A stretch of 64,000 nucleotides of DNA, taken from contig PZJY01000008.1 of the NCBI GenBank assembly GCA_031472005.1, positions 1,178,001 to 1,242,000 on the forward strand, written 5' to 3'. Position numbers and translations under genes: made by a program. The stretch is from Tetracladium setigerum (taxonomy: Eukaryota > Ascomycota > Leotiomycetes > Helotiales). The notes beneath the pieces are model-generated. The model was not told the DNA's origin. It was given only the letters and a program-made list of their open reading frames with translations, and searched no databases. Each line of letters opens with the position of its first letter. The first letter of the stretch is position 1. Shown here piece by piece: positions 57,108 to 64,000 of the stretch.

Positions 57108-58247
57108 TGCACGGATTCAATGTTGATAGACAACCATCTGGCATTCTCGCAGAGCTCGTCATGTGCACATATGTACGACGCGCATATTGTTGTGACGATC
57201 ATTTCCTATCCTATTAATTGTGAGCAACGGAAATGATGGATGGACGAAACGGCGGGTGGTGTCACGGCTGGATTATTGATGGGAGGAGGATATATTGTTT
57301 CGGGGTTGCGTGGTCGGTTGGTAGACTAGGACGTCGTGTTAGCTGGTCGAAGATGCTCCACAATCATTTGAGCATCTCTTTGCGAGTACTTTTTGAATAC
57401 TGGCAGGTGTAAGTGTATTACGGTTACAGTCGGGAGTCGCTCTAGGCGGTAGACATCAAGGAAATCGTTCGCAGGGATTGTTCTTCGCTAGGTCTTCCTG
57501 TCTTGTTCCATGTCAACTGTGGTATAGTTGGTATGGAGAAGCGCATATGATTTGATTCCACCTACTGCAGTGGTCAATGAGAAATGGAGGCTGTAGACCC
57601 CAGAAGTGTTCTGAGCGCCACTAGTGAATAATACAACTGCTACTGTGCTTTCACTGTTCTGGGACCTGAATTTTGAGACTGGATAGCCTCGATTACTCGG
57701 TATCAGAAGTCACTCTGTCATACCATCAAGCAAGGCACACTCTCCCCAGTTTTGCCTGCCCGGCACTGGAGAATAGAAGTCTGGTTGTGCTATGTGAACG
57801 AGGCACGGGACATTCGAGCTTTGCTCCTCAGTTGAAAGGCCAGTTACACTTCTTGAAATCTCTTTGAATCGTTTAAAAGGTTGCAAGTTACATCCAAGGC
57901 ATTGATCTCGTCTACGACTATTCGTGCTCTCCTAGTATCCTTCGGGTGTATGTATTTAAAATCTAGGAGTGGGAGGCAGAGAAAATTTGAGGACTTTCTA
58001 GAATTGTTTGTGGCGAGATTCAAATCGTAATAGGCGTAGTCTCCCTACCGAAGTTCAAATTCAAAGGCGAGCGAGCGGTATCACTGAGGGGCAGCCAACT
58101 AAACAACTATATCATTATATTTGCCCTTGTTTTTATTTCAATGCCCTCCTTCAAAAGAATATCCACTCAATCAAATACATGCAAGTTACATTTTCATATT
58201 ACAAGCAACTTTACCCTTGTTGTTGAACTTTTTATATCCAATGGACC
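57108..58247. other. convergent intergenic region
   Basis: 3' flanks of PKA and the Ser-rich GPI-type gene. No feature is recognised. Confidence 0.4.
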
Positions 58248-58894
58248 TTACAAGTTGGCGACCATAGCTCCAGCTCCAAACAAAGCGCCCATAGCAACGG
58301 CACCGGTTTGGAAAGCTTCTGCTGCACCAGCTCTGCTTGTGCTTGTCGTAGTCAACACACCCCCGGTTGAATCGGTGGTGGTTCTGACAACGGCAGATCC
58401 CGTATTGGTGATAGAGGACAATCGGGATGACGCGGAGTTGCTGACGCCACTTAGCTGGCTGGAGACTGACGATCCGATGGACGAGAGACTACAGAGACAT
58501 GATGAATAAGCTTTCTTCTTCTTTTTCTACTTCGGGAGCTGGACGGTCATGGGGCGGACGTACGCAGAGGAGGCGGAAGATTGGGCAGCGGAGCCACTTC
58601 CAGTGATGGTAGCGACAGAGGATTGAATAGAAGAAAACTCGGAGTTGATGGAAGATACTTGGGATGAAACATCAGAGGCAATGGACGAGAGGATGCTGGA
58701 GGGAGCCCCGGTCAGGGAAGCTACGGCCGACGAGGCTTCACCACCAACAGATGAGAGAAAACTGCCGACTTGGGCCTAAGAGAATTAATTTGATGTTAGA
58801 ATTGAAATTAATTGGAGAGATGAGAGAGCTAGGGAGGGCAACAAACCGAGGCTGTCGCAGCGAGGACTAAGGCGAGAGTGCTTTTAAATTGCAT
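58248..58894 (-). CDS. Ser-rich GPI-type secreted protein, 166 aa
   Basis: Three exons: 58894-58847, 58775-58564 and 58488-58248, with introns GTTTGT...CTTAG and GTACGT...TGTAG. The signal peptide is MQFKSTLALVLAATAS; the junction with the second exon (AQVGSFLSSV) falls at the expected cleavage point. The mature protein is Ser/Ala/Val-rich (SSILSSIASDVSSQVSSINS) with no cysteine. It ends in a small-residue stretch and hydrophobic tail (GAVAMGALFGAGAMVANL), consistent with a GPI-anchor signal. No enzyme domain. Resembles low-complexity wall or surface proteins. Reading through the second donor would give a shorter protein ending VRPMTVQLPK without the GPI tail. Confidence 0.72.
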
Positions 58895-59827
58895 GATGAT
58901 TATTGCGGATATAGGTATGTGTAGGAATGGGAGTTCTAAGATGTGGATGGAAGCGAGCGAGGTTTGACTTGACAAAGTTGGAGTCGTCACAAAAGGTCAA
59001 ATAATAAGAATTGGGTTGTGAGGCAGAGAGGGGTTGCGAAGCTTGTTATATAATAATAAATGCGTAGTGCAGCTCACTAAGTAGGTAACTCGTACTGCCC
59101 GCGACGCTCAGTACGTCACAAACTGACCAACTCAATAACGACGGCAGCAGTAGGAGGAGTGCACGTTTCATGCGCGGACAGCTCGCAGGCCGATGATCAT
59201 CGTGGTGTTACTCGTTCGTTACTTAGTAACATGACGACAAAGTCAAAGGTTTCCTTGTTCTCATTTAAGGTTCCCACAAGTAGATACCTAGGCAAGCTCG
59301 TAAGGTAGCTGCTAATGATGGCGACTTTTCTCGCCGCCTGCCCCGAGCTGAGATGGATGCTCCGCCAACAAAAGAGGGTGGGAAAGCAGAGCAGCACTTG
59401 TATAGCGGTGTAGGTACTTGTTTGGCCAGAGATTCGTTTGTCTTTGACAGCAACATCATTATCAATATCATTGAACTGAGATGCGATTGCATTTGCATTT
59501 GCATTTGCTTTTGCAGAGTAGGTAATGTAAATTACCTTTAGTAGTTACCTTACCGAGGTACTCCGTACCATAGGTACTGTAACATGATCGTCAGATCTCC
59601 ACATGGGGCCGCTAAAGCCCCGTCCTTGGCGTCCTTGACATGCTTCAGCATTGTGGACCAATGACATGACCGTGGGCCATTCGTCATATTTGTGCTGCTG
59701 CTTTTTGTGTACCACCCCAATTATTCATTTCATTATTACGGTATTGCTTCGGGTCTTCGCTCCAACTTGTGCCGTAATGAACAGGTACTGTAATAGAACC
59801 AAAAGCGCTGTGCTCTTACGCTTGCAA
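58895..59827. other. intergenic
   Basis: Promoter of the Ser-rich gene and 3' flank of AVO1. Contains (TTTGCA)n at 59487-59515 and GTAC-rich palindromic sequence at 59555-59580. No supportable gene. Confidence 0.4.
59487..59515 (+). repeat. (TTTGCA)n hexanucleotide microsatellite
   Basis: Four TTGCAT-type units, the last one altered, in non-coding sequence. Confidence 0.7.
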
Positions 59828-62385
59828 TCATGGATTGTGATAAGGCGAGATGCCTTTCTTGATTTCTCGGATGATTTCGGCCGCAGCCTCGTCGCTCTTG
59901 GCCTCGAAGTCATACTTTTTGGCTTCGGTCGTTCGATACACAATGACCTTCAAATCACCATCCATTAGAACGACGATACAGCACCTCAGAATGCGGGGAA
60001 CGCTTACCTTGAAGTTGGTAGGGTGTCTTCGAGAAACTTTGCACCCGATGACATTGGAGAAGTGAACCGTCGTGGTTTTGCCTTGTCCATCAAACATCGT
60101 CTTGCCCGATGAAGCGGGCATAATATGAAGATATTCCCCATCAATCGCAAGCACTCGCTCATTCATGCCTACAAATCGCATCGGTTGCTTCCTCCAAACC
60201 GTGTATTTTTTGTAGTTGGCGCTTCCCACCTCATCTTGCTTGATACTCTCCTGCGCGAGAGGGTGAGAGCCCATCATCTGGCCCTTTCTGATCTTGCGGA
60301 CATCTGAACGATCCGTGAGGGCAGGTATTTTGGGCGATCCACTTCCTGGCGATCCAGACATGGTAAGCGGTCCATCGGTTGCAAAGCGACGACGGAATAA
60401 GTCCAGTTCCGTAGAGTTGCCAATTGATTCGACAGTCCGGTCCAAGAGGACCACCGTTCCGGATCCCTTCAACTTCAAGACATGATTGGCCTTGTCGAGC
60501 TGCCTCTTCTTGCAGATGGTATCGAGTACATCCGCCAGATAGGTATCGGTGGTAACGTCAAGGGTGATCATTTGGCCTGGGGTGGCATCTGCAGAATGTA
60601 TGTTGACCCTCAGTAATTTCTTTGCCCCATTCCTCGCTATCGAGGGGGACACGGCCGATCCCACAGCAGGCATATCAGCAAGAATGTAGTTGTTTCGCCG
60701 TGCTGTCATGGTAGTCAAGAGAGGGTTCTGTCGAGAAACGGTCGTTGCAAGCAACGACGACGTGACCACAGGAGTGCTCTTAGGTGTAGCCAATTCTTCA
60801 ACATCGGTTTGAGCGGCTGTCTCAAGCTTAAACTGTGGTGTAACAGTTTGATTCTGTTGGAACTGCTCTTCAGTGGCAGCAACCAGTGCGAATTCATCGT
60901 ATGGCTTTGAGTTTGATCGTGACCTAGCTGCCTTGTTGTTGGCTGTTGTGAAGGAAACCACGAGTTTATTCCGCTCTAAGGGTGGGAAATCAAAATCTAT
61001 CTCTTCGTCCTCCACCAGACGTAAAGTCCATCGATTGACGTTGAGCTTCTCGGGTGGGATAGGTGGTTCAAGCTTTTCCTCATTATACCTCCAAAGACTT
61101 AGTCCAATCAGGTCTGCAACTGTAACCTGTCGGTTGTTTGCCGGGCGGTCTTTTTGTTCATTTTCGTGGGTGCTTCTCCGGATCAGCACCTCAATTGGCT
61201 TCGTAGTAGATGTAGCAAAGGGAGCCCAAATACGGAGATTCAAAGGATTTGGGTCACCTTGGCCCGAGAGGGATGCGAAGGACTCAAATGGCATTGCTGC
61301 CTTCGTCCGTTTCGCTCTAATAGCAGCAGAGAGTAGACTTTTTGGCTGTACCATGCTAATTGGCCTCGGCGGAGGAAGCGCAGGGAGCAGTGGAGGGGCG
61401 GGTTTTGACTTTTTAGTTGGTGAGCGCGTGAGTTCTCGGGGAACTGTTCCAACAACGTGTGTTGGAGACGAGTTAATTGGCCTGTCAATGCTATCCAGCA
61501 TGGTGGCCGAGTCAACACTCCCAGCGTACTCGGAATCCATGTCTGAACCATCAGAATCTTCCTCTTCTTCCTCTAGCAAGTCGCTTTGTTGTCTTCGAAT
61601 ACCTACATCCGGGTCTGAAGTGTGTCGGAGGAGCGCCTTGCTTGCTTTGGCAGCGTTTCTGGTCGCCTCTCGTTGTCTCTGAAAAGCTGACGCATCGAAC
61701 TCATTCTCCGAAGACATTTCGCTACTAGTAACAGTATCTCGCCTTGCGCGCTCTTTCACAGCCTCCAAAGCCGATTGCGAACCTCGCCTTGCCTGTCCAC
61801 CTAATGCTTTAGCTGGAGACGTAACAGTGGAAGATTGTCGTAGATTGGAACTCCGAAGTGGTGATGAGCCTGAGCGGTTCCGAATTGGCATCTTAGAGAA
61901 CTTGATTTGCTGCGCTGCTCGCTGATCTCCCTCATCCTCGCTATCATCACTCAAATCACTACTGTCCTCTTCCTCCATCTGCTCTCGTCTTCGACGCCTC
62001 TTAACGGCAATACCTGGACCAACTGTATCACCAGCAGCGCCCCCTGTCAACATGCCGCCCTCTTCCACTTCATCGTCAAGACCATTCGAGGTGAGGCCAG
62101 CAGACCTCGGAGCCTGGAAGTATTCGGAGGTAATGGCTGTCGGTATTGGTGGGGAGTGTGTTCTTTTGATTGCACCAGCATTGGGCCGCCACCCAGCAGC
62201 CTTGAACCCGGTGCTGTTCAGAAAACCATCATTGATGGTGATCAGTCGTTCGCCCACTCCATCTGCAATGGAGTTCAAGTAGTTCGTTCGCAGTTGGTAT
62301 GAGACCAAACTTCATGCGGTCAGCGAGCGCCTGGGAGAAGGTAACGTAGATGTGATACTTACTCCTCTACCTGAATTACCGACAT
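59828..62385 (-). CDS. AVO1: TORC2 subunit Avo1/Sin1
   Basis: Sin1/Avo1 is the TORC2 subunit that recruits AGC-kinase substrates and the plasma membrane. Exon 1 (62385-62363) encodes MSVIQVE. Intron 62362-62310 ends in AAG (GACCGCATGAAG) to join LVSYQLRTNYLNSIADGVGE, the conserved N-terminus. A long acidic and basic disordered part follows, then the CRIM domain (about residues 370-480: LNLRIWAPFATSTTKPIEV, VADLIGLSLWRYNEEK), a Ras-binding-like region (LLRVNIHSADATPGQMITLD) and a C-terminal PH domain (YKKYTVWRKQPMRFVGMNER, then YDFEAKSDEAAAEII). A 60-bp in-frame intron (60007-59948, GTAAGC...TTGAAG) splits the PH domain; removed, the protein is 814 aa, retained 834 aa. Confidence 0.9.
59948..60007 (-). 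other. in-frame 60-bp intron with AAG acceptor in AVO1
   Basis: Donor GTAAGC, CTAAT branch and acceptor GAAG. It has no stop and is a multiple of three, so it looks coding. Removal joins HPTNFK to VIVYRTTEAKKYDFEAK, as expected for the PH domain; retention inserts 20 residues (VSVPRILRCC...). Confidence 0.75.
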
Positions 62386-62666
62386 ATTTCGCGAGTACCT
62401 GACGTCGCCATCAACGTGCAATAAAACATAAGAGAGGTCCTGGTGAATTGAGTCGCATTGCTGAATGTTGTAGTCTGACGCCAACGCGATGGTGGAGGTT
62501 TATCTGCCACGATAGATTGGAGAGCTATCAGTTTAACCGGAATTTAACCCATGTCCTCTTTATTTACGACACTATTGAACCCTTTCACATACTCAACCAA
62601 AGTAGTTCTAACATTCCAGAACACAACCCCCATCGCCCCCAACACAGTCCACGCTCGCATAGAACC
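62386..62666. promoter_or_regulatory. compact bidirectional promoter, AVO1 / PRCC-like
   Basis: 281 bp between two divergent start codons. No open frame of note. Co-regulation is inferred only from layout. Confidence 0.45.
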
Positions 62667-63812
62667 ATGGGACTTGTCGACTATTCCGACTCCGATAACT
62701 CGGACACTGAGCAACCTCCCCCAGCCAAGTTACCTCGTCCGACTCAACCTAAGCCCGCTTTCTCCAAAGTCGTAGACCGATCGAACCCTGGTAAGATCAA
62801 GGTATCTCTTCCTCAAGCAGCTCCAAAGGAAGATTTTAGAGGCGACGAGCCGCCCACGAAGCGCGTCAAGACCGGTGGTGGAAGCACTTTTGGAGGGTTC
62901 AATTCTTTCTTACCAGCCCCGAAGCGCACAACGCAGGCAACGAGTACAACGTTAGGAGCAGGCCAGAACAAGCAATCCGAGCCTGGAGCGAGAATCAGCT
63001 TCAAGACTGGAGCTGCGCCAGCCTTTGATCGCGGTGGAGGAGAATCATCAGAAGGGTACGGCGCAGAGGAGTCTCGGGCGCATGGCACAAGAACAAATGC
63101 CGAAGGAAGCCCACCAAGGGAACCGGTTGAAGAGGTCAAACTTGTGGGGAAACCTTTGATGTTCAGGCCATTGTCAGTATCGCGGAAGCCAACAAAAAAG
63201 AAGACTGCCTTGATTGCTCCTTCTGCTCCAACTCCTATCACTCCACAGCCTTTAGAAAAGTCGGCACTACGACCGAAAGTTTCTCTCTTTTCAATGTCCG
63301 CAGAATCGGATAATGTTACATCTACACCATCCAGCAAGGAATACCAACCTATGATATACGGAGGGAGTGATGAAGCAGACGATAATAGAATTCAAAAATC
63401 ACAAGATTTCCAAGCTTCATATGATCACTCTACCCCTACAACTTCACAAACCTCTCCTCCACCTGCCGTTCCCACCCCACCTGTCTCTCAATCCCTCAGC
63501 GAGATTGCAGGGGATTTGAAACTATCGGCTGCAGAGCGAAGGCAGCTTTTCGGGCGGCAAAAATCAGGTCGGGGAGGACAATCCGCTATGAATGTTATCA
63601 ACTTCAACATGGACAAAGAGTACCTGCATAACGAGGAACTTCGGGCCGCGGGCGAGCAAGTCGCTCTCAACCCAGTTCGCGCTATTGCTCCTGGCAAGCA
63701 CAGCTTGAAGCAATTAGTTAACGCAGCTGTACAACAGAAGGATGCGTTGGAGGAGAGCTTCGCTAAGGGGAAGAGCAACAGGCAGGAGGCGAGCAGTCGT
63801 TATGGATGGTGA
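62667..63812 (+). CDS. PRCC-family (MAD2B-interacting mitotic checkpoint regulator) protein, 381 aa
   Basis: ATG 62667 gives MGLVDYSDSDNSDTEQPPP, the standard fungal start of this family; the frame is open upstream but begins earlier without such a signature. The N-terminal two thirds is Pro/Gly/Ser-rich with basic patches (PPTKRVKTGGG). The C-terminal PRCC domain is clear: LSAAERRQLFGRQK, AMNVINFNMDKEYLHNEELR and APGKHSLKQLVNAAVQQKDA, ending ASSRYGW. Human PRCC is a nuclear protein linked to splicing factors and MAD2B. Intact single exon, nuclear role inferred. Confidence 0.9.
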   Translation: MGLVDYSDSDNSDTEQPPPAKLPRPTQPKPAFSKVVDRSNPGKIKVSLPQAAPKEDFRGDEPPTKRVKTGGGSTFGGFNSFLPAPKRTTQATSTTLGAGQNKQSEPGARISFKTGAAPAFDRGGGESSEGYGAEESRAHGTRTNAEGSPPREPVEEVKLVGKPLMFRPLSVSRKPTKKKTALIAPSAPTPITPQPLEKSALRPKVSLFSMSAESDNVTSTPSSKEYQPMIYGGSDEADDNRIQKSQDFQASYDHSTPTTSQTSPPPAVPTPPVSQSLSEIAGDLKLSAAERRQLFGRQKSGRGGQSAMNVINFNMDKEYLHNEELRAAGEQVALNPVRAIAPGKHSLKQLVNAAVQQKDALEESFAKGKSNRQEASSRYGW

Positions 63813-64000
63813 AGCGTTTGTGCAATAGACAGGATTCCATGAGGATCTTATTTGATTTGGGTTGAATCACACGAACCGAAATTCAGTTGAGCCAAAACAT
63901 AATAGCAAGTATTTAAGCTCCGTGTCAAATACGAAGCCCAAGGAATTCATGCATTTTACAGAAGAGAATGCATGCTATGCCCCAATAGTTAAAAACGCCT
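63813..64000. other. 3' flank to window end
   Basis: A/T-richer sequence after the PRCC-like stop. No further gene is visible. Confidence 0.4.

Noticed and set aside
60873..61682. 269-codon plus-strand frame opposite AVO1
   Set aside because: Low-complexity Ser-rich antisense of the acidic AVO1 linker; not a gene.
1..64000. tRNA, rRNA or CRISPR features
   Set aside because: No GTTCRANNC-type B box with a matching cloverleaf, no rRNA-like sequence and no spaced direct repeats were seen; CRISPR is not expected in a fungal genome.

Overview
This window is nuclear DNA of a filamentous ascomycete (Pezizomycotina). Leotiomycetes/Helotiales is my best guess from recalled protein similarity, not from a search. 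The signs are about 40 short introns (roughly 40-140 bp, mostly GT...AG with CTAAC/CTGAC-type branch sites), single-gene transcription units on both strands, CT-rich leaders, fungus-specific proteins (Bud4, bifunctional Thi6, Avo1/Sin1, PKA catalytic subunit, WSC and GPI-type wall proteins), and a DNA transposon whose Trp codons became stops in the manner of repeat-induced point mutation (RIP).

Layout. 0-6.4 kb: the 3' end of an unidentified gene, a conserved fungal protein with a retropepsin-like segment, and TTI1 of the TELO2-TTI complex. 6.7-12 kb: translation factor eIF5 (minus strand), the bifunctional thiamine enzyme THI6, and an isochorismatase-family hydrolase. 13.3-18 kb: the anillin-like septation protein BUD4. 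18.8-29.5 kb: an accessory stretch with a 93-aa secreted protein, a long gene-poor interval with an orphan membrane-protein exon, a Cys-rich one-pass membrane protein, a RIP-damaged Tc1/mariner element with terminal inverted repeats and TA target duplication, a GPI-type Ser/Thr-rich protein and a two-WSC-domain secreted protein. 31.7-47.6 kb: RNase P/MRP subunit POP3, a 2,510-aa USP9X/USP34-like deubiquitinase, an unknown conserved fungal protein, an L-type cargo lectin and TIM13. 48-64 kb: a PHD-finger protein, an NSRP1-like splicing factor, an NFKBIL1-like protein, PKA catalytic subunit, a Ser-rich GPI-type protein, the TORC2 subunit AVO1/SIN1 and a PRCC-family protein.

How the genes relate. 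No operon or metabolic gene cluster is evident. Several genes share a signalling theme: TTI1 (maturation of PIKK kinases including TOR), AVO1 (TORC2) and PKA. Two compact head-to-head pairs (NSRP1-like/NFKBIL1-like and AVO1/PRCC-like) probably share promoters.

The two most useful observations are technical. At least ten reading-frame breaks in otherwise intact conserved genes are all explained by one missing base, usually in a homopolymer; adding the base makes each coding length I could measure divide by three. This points to consensus deletion errors rather than pseudogenes. Also, four introns end in the rare 3' splice site AAG and one is GC-AG, so automated gene models here are likely to be wrong. 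I did not find a convincing new biological system; the best biological leads are the accessory region around the transposon and the unidentified conserved proteins.
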